Origin: Pomacea canaliculata
Taxonomy: Eukaryota; Mollusca; Gastropoda; Architaenioglossa; Ampullariidae
Length of the DNA: 64,000 nt
Assembly (NCBI RefSeq): GCF_003073045.1
Contig: NC_037590.1
Location: 11,923,042 to 11,987,041 of the forward strand
Reading direction: 5' to 3'
The position numbers were made by a program, and so were the translations under genes. The notes under the pieces are model-generated. The model made no database searches, was not told where the DNA came from, and saw only the letters and a program-made list of their open reading frames with translations. Below are positions 38,735-52,414 of this stretch, in pieces (the first letter of the stretch is position 1; each line of letters opens with the position of its first letter).

Positions 38735-41700
38735 CTGAGGACAGACAAGATGTTTTCTGATGAACAGTGTCCCATCAGCACTATTTCCCAACAGCTTTAA
38801 GTTAATAGTTTAGTTCTGCCCAACGATAACAAGAAATACAGATTTCAATTTTCTGACAGCAAGAAAAAAAGGAAGTGAGAAGCTGTCTGGAATAAGATTT
38901 ACATATCATAATTTACAGCCTACACAAAGGAGAACGAATTCTACATGTCTGTAGTTGGTAGGAGGAGAGAAGCTCCTAGTTTCTCGAGGTGATTTTTTTG
39001 TGAGATCCGTTCTTTACTTAGCAAGTCTCATTTTCATGTTACTTCTAATGCAGTTCATTCGGTTTATAGCTAGAAAAAGTCTTTTGTGTGGCGCCAACAG
39101 CTAAAAATGCACAGCTGGTGACAAATGAACTATTAAATACCTAACAGTACTTTATTCTTTAAAGGAATGTTAGTTGTTGAGAGTAGAATCCGTCTATGCA
39201 AATGCACATTGTGTTAGAACTACAACAGGTAGTGCACTACACAAACTCCATTTGTAAATCGTCTTCGAAGCCCACCTCCACCCCACTTTCATTGCTCGAG
39301 TTCTACTCGTACACACTTCACCGCAATAAACATTTACCAGACACGTTTATTCACCTGACGATGAACAATTTTCTTCCAATTTTTAATCGAAAACAGGTGA
39401 GCGTACGAAGATTGTGTTTTAAATTACTAATATTCGTCATAAAAGTTCCAAGTGTAGTCTACCAATCAGAAAACATTTATCAATAGCTTCAGTGCAATTC
39501 CCCCTCGCTCCTGCTTTCTGTCGTCAACAACTGACGATAAGCCACTCCCTTAACCTCCGACCTAAGCAGCTGTGCACGTTCACAAAGCAAACTGAACCAT
39601 GCCAATACCCACTGCCTCCCATGTCGAGCAAACGTCTTGCCCATTATAAGCATTGAAAAGGTCATGATGATTCACAAAACTTCTCAATAATAATAATAAA
39701 AAAATCTTTGTAGAAACTTGATATTCGTTCTCCATCCTAGTAGTGTAAAACAACAAAGTTTGTCACCAAACAAGTAGGAATATGGGATTGATTCCGTACT
39801 TTTTAGCTACGTGCATTGCTAAGAATCAACTCTGCACCCAGCCGTGCAGGTCCGGGTATTCTGTGTGAAATAGATGTTTGCCTTAATGTAATGTTGACAT
39901 CCTATGAGGACTGACTACGATGAAGCAAGTAATGAGACATCACCCAGCGTTCTAAGTGGCACCGGATGGCATTTCAAAAGAATGCTGGAATGGGCGTACA
40001 CCCTCGACATTGCGTGGACATACTCAAGACCACAACATTCGTCACAACCCTGTAGAATTAGCAAGGTCAGCGCGTTCTTTCAACCTGCAAAAGGGCGAGA
40101 TCGCACGCGGGACGCTATTTTCAACCATTTATTTGCACGCTTTTTTTCTGGGCAAGTGTCGGAGAATTGGGGAGTGGGGATAGAGGAGCTCAGCAGATCA
40201 TGGCTACATGCACAGAGTAGACGAAAACAGTAAATGAACAACTGGCTGTGATGCCTGTGGGAATCGCGAATACTAAGGACCTCGCATAGCCTGGCTTTGT
40301 TTAGTCTTGCAGTACCGATCTCGTGATGCCGAGCTACTTAGGGAGGGCGAAGGATCATGTGGACAAGGCACCTCTTGTGTATGCAGTAAACAAAGCACCA
40401 CCTGCATCACAACCTAACGTCCAGTGCCACCCTTTATCGTCCTCCAGTATTCACAATCCATTCCTTTCTATGGACACCCCGCGTTCTCCCAGCCTAGTCA
40501 GGAGTCCACGTAGAACTGAGAAACCGTTAGTGAAATCTGATCACACTGCTTGTGATAAGTGCTGGCGCCTACGACAGGGGAAATGGCGGGTGAAGGTGAC
40601 TGACTAGTGAGAACTGGTGTAAAATTTCTAACAACAGCTCTGTTTACGGTGAAGCGATACCTGGTATTAACACTTTATGACTTTATACAGGCGAAGACAT
40701 CGTACTGTATATTAATTATACGTATAGATGTTGCATAGAGACATGAACTTTGCTAATGATCTTAAACTATTAAACCCCTCTGACGTGATGTAACGGGCAG
40801 ACAATACGATTTAAATAGACGTGCATGCAAAAAACAACAACAAAATGTGCAGACACATGTTTACAAAAGCATCAGTTGGTCTGCCGCTAGCCAATTTCCT
40901 ATTCGCACGAAGACAGAAGCACGCATCAATCCACGGCAGACGTTTATCCCTTAGAGTGCAAAAAAGAGAGAGAGAGAAGGGGATAGAGGGAGGAGGAAAC
41001 ATGCCGTGGATCGCGGTGTTCTCGCGCGCACACAGAGAGCGAGACACGTGTGACATGTCAGGGTCACAGTGGCTCCAACACGCTGCATCCCCCTCAAGGC
41101 TAGCAACCGTGTACACGTCCCCTCCCAACACATCCCCTTCCCCACTACACACCCCCTTCCTTCTCAACAAGGCTGGGAATCCTTTCAAAGCTTGCTTGCT
41201 CCGCTCGACATTCGCCCGCCATGTACCTCCGCTCGTGACCTGCGCACGCGTGAGCCTTGTGACCCCGGTAATATCGCCATGTGACTAGCGACCAGGATCA
41301 TTAAACACACGCTTTAACAATGTTTAAAGGTTTTCTACGGTCTTCTCATTAATTTTTGTTCGAATTAGTTTGAATTGCGAAATGCGCTAAAGTCGTATAT
41401 CGGTGTAAGGCGGGGTTTAAGAGAGAGAGAAAGGATAACTGACTATGTCCCCCGTCTCCTCCTCAAACGTGTGTGCGTACATCGCCTATCTCGTAGAAGG
41501 TGGTGGATAGGGTTTAAATTAAATTTAAAAAAAGGTCTTTATCATCCCCGTCGACAGTCCTTACCTAGCAATCTTTATTTCTACAGGCAACACCCGCGTC
41601 CCTTGCAATCTTGACCACAGACCGCAGCCAGAGCGTGACGACCCTAGTAGTAGCCAGACGCCGTGACAAATGGCCGATAACAAGGACCTTGCGTATGTTC

Positions 41701-44700
41701 TGTTGAAGATTATTCATTTGATTACATATCTCGAGCCGACGCCAAGGTCTGTTTAGGCACGAACTTGTATTACTGGACTGCTGGCAGACGATTTTTTTCC
41801 CAGCTAACTCCTAAAACGAGGCATTAGGCTACAAAGCTTCCGGTTGGCAGACAGACAGCAATCCACCTATACACGCCCATGGTTTAGGTAATGACACTTG
41901 CGGATATCAACTAAGCCAGTTCTTACAAATCTACCATTTGTTTGTTTTCTAATTTTCAGCATACTGTACAAATCGTTGCTCTGCGGGGCGATAATAAATT
42001 ATGTGACATAAACTGACAAAGTATATATATATATGTAGAATACACAATCGGGTGCTTTCGTGACAGGCAGCGTTGATTTGTCAAAGAAATCAGGAGAAAT
42101 ATAATTTGATAGCCGACAACATGTTTATGGCTGTACATAGCTCGATCCATTCAAATGTCTGTACATATCCCGAGTCGTTCGGTGATAAAGACAGCTGACA
42201 AGTTGAACTGGGAGGATCTCGCAAAATTACAGAATTATTTGAAAGATTTTGATTTTACACTTTTCTATTTCTGTGGACAAAACTTGGGTGTATAAATGTT
42301 GAACTGTTTATAAAAGCTTACATTTTTAGGGCTCTTGAATGATACTTTAAATGGCTATTTTAAAGATATGTCAGCAGAGAGGGTTGTAATGCGGCAACAG
42401 CAATAGTCAGGAATACACGCAATAAAACGGACGACTGTCAAGCACAGGACATCAGCCAGCATTTTTCTATTTTCACTGGAGCTGACATTTCTAATAAACA
42501 TCCTGCATCTGCATGTCTTCCCTTCATCCATCTTTATTGGCCGCTTTTATGTCTTACATTTGGTCGTGACTGATTCTATTAATAGAAATCACCAGTTGAC
42601 CCGATCAGTGAGCGAGCAAGTGAAAGACCTGTTCATGGTTGCTTGTGTGTGTGTGTTGGGTGCAATAGGGAGGATAACACAAACGACCTGAGACCGAGGT
42701 AGGTAGCGTCACGGTACAAAGGTCACCGCACTTGTGCACCTCGTCCGTCCCCAGGGAACCCAGAGCCCTTGCTTTCATCAGAACGAGCATGCATGGAGGG
42801 ACAGGCACTGTATACACACGCTCACACCACGCGCATCTATGCACAAGAAACAGACGTTACATACTTTCGAAGACCACCACTTCAAGAAGCACAAAGGAAT
42901 TATTCATGAGTCCTCCCGTAGTTTTAGTTCTGTCACTATGATGTCCGGGAAAAAAAAAAAACCCACAGAAAACCCACACAAGTTTTACAACCCTCTTCGT
43001 GGAAGTGCGAGAGTTCCCATCGCAGCAAATTTCTCTGCCTAGTCTACACTCTACAGTCTACAGTAATCTATGATCCGTAAACAAGGGTCGCAAATAATGT
43101 AAACAATCCTCCACCTGGTCAACAAGGCAGGAAATTGCGCGGGAGGGGGGAAACGAATCGCTTTACGTGGCGCGTGCTTCACCGCACGTTCGCCCCTCCC
43201 GCCTCCTAGGACGTCATCACGTAGTAGATCGTGTCTATACAAATGTATATACCTATACAAGCATGTGCCTTTGCAGACTGACAACATCTCAACAGATGTT
43301 TGCGTCTGTGAGGGGGTTATTAAATCGGTTAATACTGCATAACTGTAATCTACGCGAAACTTGCGTTGTCTCCCTTTACGAGAGAACTCTGTTTTGACAG
43401 GCAGGTGAGTAAGTAGTTTTAAAGTAAAACGTTTTGCATCAGTGATAGTCTGTTCAAAATATAAATGAACCATTGACTTAGCGAAGTCGTGGTATTGCAT
43501 CGTTCTTTCTGTAACAAGTCGTAGTAGTAGTAGGCCTTTAAGGGTCTTCGGGACTGAATCCAGATGTCTCGAATAAACAGGTATTGGTTATTTCGAGAGC
43601 TTTCGTACACGACTTCTACCACAAAGAACCATTTCGTGATTTCTAGGAGGGTTTATACAGAGTGGAAATTTGCCTTTCTTAGATTAGAAGATACTTTTCC
43701 TGTGAAGAATAATGGCGAACAAACCAACACCGAAAGGATTGTTCTGAATGTGTTTCCCTTGAATATCCTGAGGTAAACTTTTTAAGAAATCTTATTTATC
43801 ACGGACCGAGTTTACGACTTGTTCTCACGTTCTCCTCACAAAGCAAGTTTTAGTAATCAACGAGCTGACTAAACGTGCACTAGACGGTGACCTATGAGAT
43901 CGATTTCTTCAACAATGACATGCACGCCAGAAATGTTTACCTATCAGACAAAACAACAACAAAAAATAAGCAAGATAGTCTTTGGCTTCCCCCCATGATT
44001 GCGTCATCAGCTTTACCCTGTGTAAACACGCGGGGGGCTGGTGTGGTGCCTTTTCAGTGGAATCAACTGCATCTTGGTAACACTTTACACACTCGGGATG
44101 TTACTCAGCTTGAGGCGAGCAGTTTCGGCTGTTGCCGGAGAGTTTATGCAACTGGATGGTTTCGGTGGGTATACAGGGAAAGTGAGCCAGGATGGGGGAC
44201 AGATCATCGTGGCAGTGGTGGTAGTATTGTAACACTGAGATGCACTAAAGATTTCAGTAAATGTTTCCACATAATTTCATCGGTGTGGAGACTTTATTGA
44301 GCACCTATACATAGGACATTGTCTACCCAGTCCCTTGCAGTGTCCACTAGTGGATCTGAAGTGTGCGCGTGTGTTGCTTGACAGTAGTAGTATTGGGTGA
44401 GATCACGTGATTTGTATTGTAAGTTACCCTTTCCTGGATAGGTAGCCGCTACTGCCTGTATTGGGAGACACATCAGTTACCTGTACTAATGGTGATTTCA
44501 TAGTCGTGTCACGATTATAATTAGAACCAATCAGCTTACTGATCGATGTTTCGCAGCAGTTATACATACATACAGTTGTTTTTTTCCCTCCAATAAACAC
44601 TTTAACGACGTGCCAATTAAATTTAAAAAAACATATATCCTCAACAGCTGAAACGAAACACAAAAACATGTTCCTTTTTAGAGTTGTCATCAAATCGAAA

Positions 44701-44932
44701 CAAGGCCCAGGATGTTGAACATTGTCACCACGAGACTTGACAGCGATGGGCAGGTGACGAAGCTTCTATGAAAGTGCCGAAAGTACGATCGACCGACGAC
44801 TGTTGGCACTGTCCAAATCTCCAGGTCTTGTCCACTTAAAGAGTTCTCCCACCTGTCCTCGTCCTCACCAACAAGCTAAGCGCTGTTCATGTGGGTGCCA
44901 TACATAGGATTCCACATATACGCTTTAGCGGG

Positions 44933-45090
44933 TACGTACAGCAATACACCCAGTATTCATCAGTGTACCAAGTGTACATTGTGATTTAGTGAACCAAGTA
45001 TAAACTATTCACCGGTGTATCAACAGTATTCCAACAACTCGAGTGTAAAATGTACACCTATCTACCGAGTATCCAATGTGCACCATGATA
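44933..45090 (-). repeat. Dispersed repeat, copy 2 (inverted relative to 10.3 kb)
   Basis: The reverse complement aligns from end to end with 10321-10490, with small indels. Both copies keep the order GTGCACATTGG, TACTCGG, GGTGTACATTTTACACT, TATACTTGG, TGGGTGTATTGCTGTAC. It lies in the probable long first intron of innexin C. Confidence 0.65.
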
Positions 45091-47444
45091 CCAAATGAGC
45101 ATACAACCATGCCTGTCTAGTCTAAATCACATAATTGTGGTGGACGGTGAGGCAATACCTCTAGTGGTTATAGTGATTAGTCACTGAGCTGTAAACACAT
45201 TCTAAAGCCTTGTGCACAGCAGAATGGCTTGTTCCCCAACTGACTAGCCACCGGCAGAAAGTGAGGCCACTCGTTACACGTGGGACTGTTGCCACTACCA
45301 CATGTGTACAGCGACTTCCCGTTCTCGCCAGCCTTGAATGAAGTGAGAGAGGATGGGGTTTAAAGATGTGTAGTGATATTGCGTTAACGACGACTGACAG
45401 GGTGGTACCGAAACTCCCACCGCCGTGCTCAGTCAGCACCGGAAAATACGCGGCGACAGCGAAACGCCGAGCTTCCCACTCCTGTCCTTTTTTAAATAAA
45501 ACTGATCACGTGACGTATTATTGCGTCAGGTCTAAGGATCCCTTACACCAGCAAATACGACTCCTACAGGAGGGATGAGGAGAGGTACGACAGTCTTGAG
45601 TTGTTTTTCTTTTTATATCAAGTTTATTACGGAGCGAAAATAAACTGGCTCGAGTTCAGGCTCTTGAGTTCAATGACGCATGCTTGACAAACTGTCGGTG
45701 GCAGACAAAAATACACTGCAAGGCTGAGGCGCCTCGATTAAAAAAAATAATAATAAAAACCCGCAATACAGGGTTAGGTGTTTGGTGACACACTAAGGGC
45801 AGAAAATAAGCAGAATATTAATTATTGCTTTTGAACTTTTCACCAATGGGGATCTGGTTCTAGTGACAGGGAGTCTCCGACAACACATCCGGCGATCACC
45901 GGACCTCTAGCCTGAGAACCTGTAAATAAAATGCTGGCGGCGGAGTAGGTGAGAAAAGCAAACCTCAAGCTTTATGGCCGTGTTGCGTCTGTTTCTTAAA
46001 CATAAATGTGAAAATCTGATTAAATTCAGAAATAGACCAAGCTTATAAAATCAGATAACTGATTTAGTCAGCTGTTCAGGGGTAGGGGGATGCACCCAGT
46101 ATCTTGAGAGAACAACGTGCAGCTTACAACGAGTCACGTTCCATGGCGGCCACGTCTTAGTGCGGACCTGAAAGGCGTCAGTGATTTTCTTTTCAGATAA
46201 TCCGTGGAATATATATTTTCTTGAGTCTGTCAAACATCAAGCTCCAGTGACTGTAATAGCGTTTGTTATCATTCATCTGTTGACACTCGGGAAAAGAAAC
46301 TTCCTATTGGGATATTTGATAATTAGTTGATTAAATTAGTAACTTTGAGGCTGTGCTTTAAGAATTAGTTTTTCGTCAACAATTAAGCATAATTTTATTA
46401 TGTGTTGTACCATATTTCTTTACCCAATGAGGCAGATTTAGTTGATATAATTAACAAATGAAGAAAAGAACTCGTAAATGTCGAGGCGACTGCGTGAGTG
46501 TCTGTGACAAACATCAAGTGATGGGCAAGAGAGAAATGATGGAGACTGGTACAAAGGACATGCTGCCATCGTTACAAGGTCTTCAACCTCGAAAGCGCAA
46601 CGAGCGTGGGACCAGGTCACTTGAACACGTTGTCATCTAGACGCAAAGGTCACCTGGGTCACTCCTCTCCGAGGCAAGTATTGTACACAATATACAGCAA
46701 GGCCAACGCAGGAGCTACCAGGTTCATTTTGTCTCGTCCGCGTCTGATTCCCCACACACACACACAAACACTCAAAAGAGCGGGTGGGGTAGGAGAGATC
46801 CGCTTAGATATCCTGCAGTTATTATTTTCTTTTTACTATTCATTTCCCGACGACGACATGCGCACAGAAATTGCTTCTGCGTTGTTTAAGGTCTTTCCAG
46901 AATTAGGAAAATCATTTCTTGTTCTCTCAAAATTTACCTGATAGCAGTGTGTGCAACTGATCTAAATTTGCAAGAAGTACACACCCTACCCTCAAGATTA
47001 CCCTCCCCCCGACACGAGCAAACCATTTTAGTGCACATTTTACAGTCACAAACGAGCACAACACGCATCTGACCTATCTGCTTTGTTTACTACACCAAAA
47101 AGATGAAGCTGCTACGTACTATGGGTAGAACAGATTAAGATAAGCTTGTTTATGCCAACCTCTACCTACAGTTAACTGTTAGTAAACATTCTCTAAAATA
47201 TTTGTTAAACTCATTCGCACAATTGGTTACACCATAGCTTCAAGGACTAAGAAAAAGCTGCATATTTGCACAACACACTTTGATAAACAAAACAATTACT
47301 CGGCCCTGCCAGTGGTAGTGGGTATAAACAGCATCACGAGTATTTGAAGAGGCGAAGTGGTTATCATAATAAACTCTTCGAGTCTGATGAACAGCAAAGG
47401 CCAAGCTGGAGGAGCCGACTGCCAAGTGACTACAGCACTGACGT

Positions 47445-47510
47445 CCAAACTCGAAGGCCCGCCGGTTCAATACCCGTGTGGCAAGGAGAATTTACCCACA
47501 CACACACAGA
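47445..47510 (+). repeat. Possible tRNA-derived SINE relic
   Basis: GGCCCGCCGGTTCAATACCC resembles the T-arm and B box of a tRNA head (GGTTCAANNC), followed by GTGTGGCAAGGAGAATTTAC and an AC run. No clear A box or cloverleaf lies upstream, so only the downstream half of a tRNA-like promoter is supported. Confidence 0.25.
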
Positions 47511-50500
47511 CCACCACCAACCCCGACAATCTAGCTGTCATTCTATATGGTTGTGGGAAGGAATAGAAGGGAAAAGAGATACACGCAGCTAGTCTCTAAA
47601 ACATCTCTCCCCACTAATGACCTTAATGTTTTGAGACGACCTTTTATCTTTTTGAAGGACACAAGATGGAACAGTTCGGATTCTCCCTAGTGCTAAGAAA
47701 ATTAGATAAGGCAAAAGAAGCACGAGAGACGGGTTCAAGGAATTAATCACTATCAGCGTAGTCCACGTATCGTAAGGTTCTTCTAAAAGCTCACTCTAAC
47801 CAGCAGTCAAATAAGTAAATTTTTTATTTGCTTCGCAGTTTGCACACATCGGCAAACATTGCAACCAAGGGACCTAGCGATGTAACCTAAGCATACACAT
47901 ATCATTTCCAGGGTGCACAATCTCATGACTACTGTAATAACAATTTGCTTCAGATTCCGCGAAATCAGACTACGGTGTGTTACTACTACTAGCAATCGCT
48001 CTCAACCATCATTTCCCGCTTGTGTGCCCTCTGAGCTGTGTTGTTGATGTCATAAGTTCATCCACGCGCTGGATTTCTATGATGAGGACGGTATACAGGA
48101 AGCACGAGGTTAAAGCCTACGGAAATTCTTTGTAACTGTGGGCGACTCTGCTTTAGCAGCAGCTAGAGAACCTCAATAAGAATCGGCACACCAGGGGCGT
48201 GGATGAGGAAGGGGATTGGTTGGCAGAAACAAACTGAGAAAAGCTGCTAGCATATCCTCTCTTCGGTCGAAGATCGGTAACTTCGACAGCACCCCTTGGA
48301 TGCCGAAGCGGGAGTTCGCCAGGAACCCTCGGGGCGTTTCACAGCTGCAGGTGGTCATAACAAAGCCCATGCTCATTGTACACCACGTGCGTCTTACGCA
48401 ACACTGTGTGTAACAACAGGGTTAAGATGACACACCATTGTTCACTAAGCACCCCGATCACAATATCAGCGAAAGACAAAAGATCACGAAGAAGCGAACA
48501 GCGATGACAGCTTCTGTTAAGAACATGAGTCAGGGCAACGGAAACCACTGAGAAGTAAGCAGGAAGGCCGAGTTGTATTGCACAGTAAGGGGCCGCTAGC
48601 ACTACTAACACTTTATTCACTGTAATGCTGTTCCAGTCCCCTTCACATTCACAGACAGCAAGATCATCTACAAATGTTTGTGCTCGCTATCCCAGACTCG
48701 CGACATGCTTATCAACAACAACAACAGCACTAGAACTTTGTTTACTTTGCTGGTCCATCATGGTCACCGCTAACCTATTTGATTAGAGGGGTGGGGTCAG
48801 GGTCAACTACTTTCTTCTGTCTGGCCTTTATGCACGGTGGACCGGCTGGGTCCAGTTTCAACTGTTACAACACTGTACCTCCTTAGCAATCATACCTTGG
48901 TTCACAGGTCAAGGGCACAGCTACAGTGTCTGAAACTTTATTGACTGCTGGTACTGAGCTTATTAACAACAAAGCTATTTCTCAAAGGTAAAAAATGAGT
49001 CCACACTGATATCTAAAAACTGATTTTCAAACATTATGACCCAAAGTTGAGGACAAAGGCAACAATGGGGGTCTATTTTCATTACACCCCCTGACACTAA
49101 TGCATCATGAAGCACAGGCCTACAAACTGGAATCAACATCAATTGTTACACACAGGACCTTAGTATGTAAACTGAGCAATCCTTTACCACAAATCACACA
49201 CATCTCCATCATCCTCAAATTCATCGGAAATAAACAGTTATCCAGACAACTATATCACACTCACCACCTTTGTCACCCAACATCCACACTTCTCCAGTTA
49301 ATCTTAAAAGTCCATCTCTACTTATTTCATTAATATTCATTCTTGTCTTGTTTTCAAGTCAAATTTTACAAAAGTGGTCAGAAGGAAAAAAATTGTTGTG
49401 TCCTCATGTGAATCAACAATGCTAATGCTAGCTTAAAGCAATCCTGCCTCCTCCTTGAGGGGTGATGAAAATATCAGTTGATTCTCTACATCTCAGCTGG
49501 GGTTTAATTTGGGACGGACAAGGTTTGGGGATCAAGAACACTTTTCCTCGTGTTGTTATTTATTGATACATTTACCCATCCCCAAGAGTTGACATTCCAA
49601 GGCGTTTCTATAATAATAATATAATCTCACTAACTAGCAGGTTTAAACACTAAGACTTTGAATATTAGCACTTTCTAACACTGTTTGTTTGTTTGAAACA
49701 GTTTGCAGTTGGGAAAACCTTATTTGTCTAAATGTTTTTCTATTTCTTATTTGCCACCTTGTTTACTGATAGAAACTTGCTTAAAACCATGAACCTAAAA
49801 ATTTTCCTAATCAGTAAGAGAGCAAATCATAATGTTGATAAATTGCTCATTTGCTTTTTCGATGTATGACCATCACTGCGATAATTATGTGAAAACTGAC
49901 CATTTTTAGCTTCACTCAACCTCACTAGGAGTAAAAGTCTTATTAGCTAAAATGATACCACTGTTACTTCTCAAAAACATCCAGCTTCTAAAAATCATCT
50001 TAAGACCTAATAAGACAGTTGTTCACAAATGAAAAACTGTTAGCTTGTAGAAAGTTCAAGACAGCACTATGATCCAACTGAATTTGCATGAGAGCAGATA
50101 GCAAGAAAGGTAACAACAACACAGATAATAATTCAAATAAGTCTTTAAAAATAATACAATGGTCAACTGAACATTAGACGCAGGTCTGAGAAGTAAAATA
50201 AAAATCTTCAAAGAAAAATTATTAAAATAATCATGTAGAATCTTAAAACTTTTTGTAGTTTCAAGGCAGAACCTTCAATAATCATTTTAAAACACTTTGG
50301 CAAAAGTTAAATCTGAGAAATGCATGGTAATATCTTACTTTGCAATTGTAAGGCAACAGAGATGAGAAAAGAATCATCTGATTTTTCATAAAAACTGGTC
50401 TCTCAGTATTACCTAGATGTAAACTATTGACTGTTAATACTGTTGCGACACTGTTTTACTTCTCTGTTCATGGTCACATAAGCTTCACTAACCTAACACT

Positions 50501-51077
50501 TAATTTAACGCTACTGTTAGATGCTGTAAATACAGGCACTACATACTCTAGGCAGATATTTACATTAAATATAATATCTATGCCATTATCATTGCTTATC
50601 CTTTGATTTCTTGATATGCCACAAGGACCACAGTGAGATTAAAATTTCCGATATGTAAGGCTGTTGAAATGTTCTCTGCATGTCTGACTGATATCTTATA
50701 ACTATAAACGGATACAATTCTACTCATCTTGTGTAATCGTGATTGTGATGTACGCAGCTACTGATATCAATGTGAAGTACCGTATATACGAAATTTCCAG
50801 AAACTGTCCTTTAAAAGTATTTTGCCTTTAGAAGCATACATTTCAATTTAAAATTTGAGACATGTAACAATATTACTGTGATCACTATAATCTGTACCGT
50901 TACATTCAGAATGTGGTCTCCCACTAGCAGGACTACATGTACTAGCAGTAACGGCGGTAAGGGCCTCTGAGTTACGAGGCAGCCATTCTGTACACAACCT
51001 AAATAGTAACTACATTGTACACAAAATAACAGGTCACAAAGACAAAGTGTTGTACAATAGTAGGATAGTATACTTAC

Positions 51078-51260
51078 ATTTTGGTTTCCGCCTACTTCTT
51101 ATCGCTGATCTTCTCGAAAAGTTTCTTTGAAACAAAAAGTTTGCTAACTTGCTTCACCGATCTTCACCGCCCAACGTGACAGTCCACAACAGCCTCGATT
51201 TGAGCCTGAAGTGAGCCCTCGTCACAGAAGGGGAACACGTGTGTCACCCAAATTTAGAAC
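51078..51260 (-). promoter_or_regulatory. Candidate non-coding first exon of innexin C (donor at 51076-51077)
   Basis: On the minus strand the sequence ACCAAAAT is followed by GTAAGT, a near-ideal 5-prime splice site. Joined to the acceptor at 38735-38736 it would give ACCAAA-AT|G-TCG, completing the start codon of innexin C exactly, with A at -3. The flanking 180 bases have more CG pairs than their AT-rich surroundings. The implied intron is about 12.3 kb. AT followed by GTAAGT is expected about once per strand in a window this size, and similar sites occur at 53966 and 16913, so this is a hypothesis. The upstream limit of the feature is arbitrary. Confidence 0.3.
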
Positions 51261-52341
51261 GCATGCGTACGGAAGTCTGCCCATTGTCCAGCTGCAGTCC
51301 TTAAATTTAGTCGGTAGTCTTTTCTCGATTAGTAAGTAGGTTTTTAGACTGACCACCCTCAGAGATTAATCAGGTAACTGACAGAACTAATTCGTCACAT
51401 ATTTTGGGAGTGGGAATTCCTTGGGGCTCTGTTCGACATAGTATGAATTATTCTCTAAAAAATAATGTTTATACTGCAAACTTTATCTTCCTCTACAAAG
51501 ATATCTATGATTACATGATACATATTTTTGAACTGTCTCTGTCAATGTCATCTTATTTTCTGCTTCTCTTTTTCTTAAAGAAAAAAAATAATAATGTAGC
51601 TACCTTCATCCCTACCAGGGCCCTACCATCGTCAACTGTCGCACTAACGTTTGCTAAAAGTCTCAGCCAATCAACGGACGTTTGAAAGTCGTTGTGCAGT
51701 GATGATGGTGTTTTTACCTGACGATGTGGATGGTCAATGAAAACCATAAATCCAACAATGTTCTAAAGAAAGAACTTCTGAGTCGGATCAAAGCATACTT
51801 AACTTCATGGAAACACGTCTAAGCTCATTTTTTAAGCAATCAGTAAACAAAGAAAACTGCGGCCCGCCTTGGAGAATAACGGCAGAATGATGAAATCCTG
51901 CAGATGTGTTGTTCTGCTGTAAAGCTAACATAAAAACTCGACTGTCGAGCAGAGTTTAGAAAATAAAAATGGGTGAGGTGGTTAGAATGGTTTTACTACC
52001 CATCACATGCCATTTAAACGAAAGATGGACAGAAATGGACAGCAAAACAGCAAACCAGTCTGTACATTGTCATGTTAATCTCATGGGTTTTGATTTTTCG
52101 ATCGTTTTGCAGTTTAATACGCGCCTTCTTAAAATGATGATGGAATCCGTTAATTGTTAAATGGTAGTTTTTGGGTTTGTTTTTTTAAAGTGAATGCAAC
52201 AATTAATATAGCCACGATAAGAGAATGATTCGAGCAATAACTCGTCCTATTTGCTTTAACATGTTATGTGCGTAAGAAACCTCTTTTAAGATATGTAATT
52301 AAAACACAAAGACCGGAAGAAAAGCAAAAAACATAACCCCA

Positions 52342-52414
52342 TGGAGATGCGGGGTATCGATCCCCGTACCTCTCGCATGCTAAGCGAGCGCTCTACCATT
52401 TGAGCTACATCCCC
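52342..52414 (-). tRNA. tRNA-Ala (anticodon AGC), copy 2
   Basis: On the minus strand this is base-for-base the same 73-base tRNA-Ala as at 17800. A run of six T follows about 10 bases downstream as the polymerase III terminator. The flanks do not resemble those of the other two copies, so the duplications are old or the copies moved separately while the bodies stayed identical. Confidence 0.97.

Larger units (their letters stand above)
38735..51077. other. Upstream region or long first intron of innexin C
   Basis: No coding exon was found. It holds copy 2 of the dispersed repeat (44.93 kb) and a possible SINE relic (47.45 kb). If the candidate exon at 51078 is real, the whole stretch is intron. 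Confidence 0.35.

Noticed and set aside
39904-40233. 109-residue open frame on the plus strand within the innexin C upstream region
   Set aside because: No recognised family, no start or splice context, and a competing frame of similar length overlaps it.
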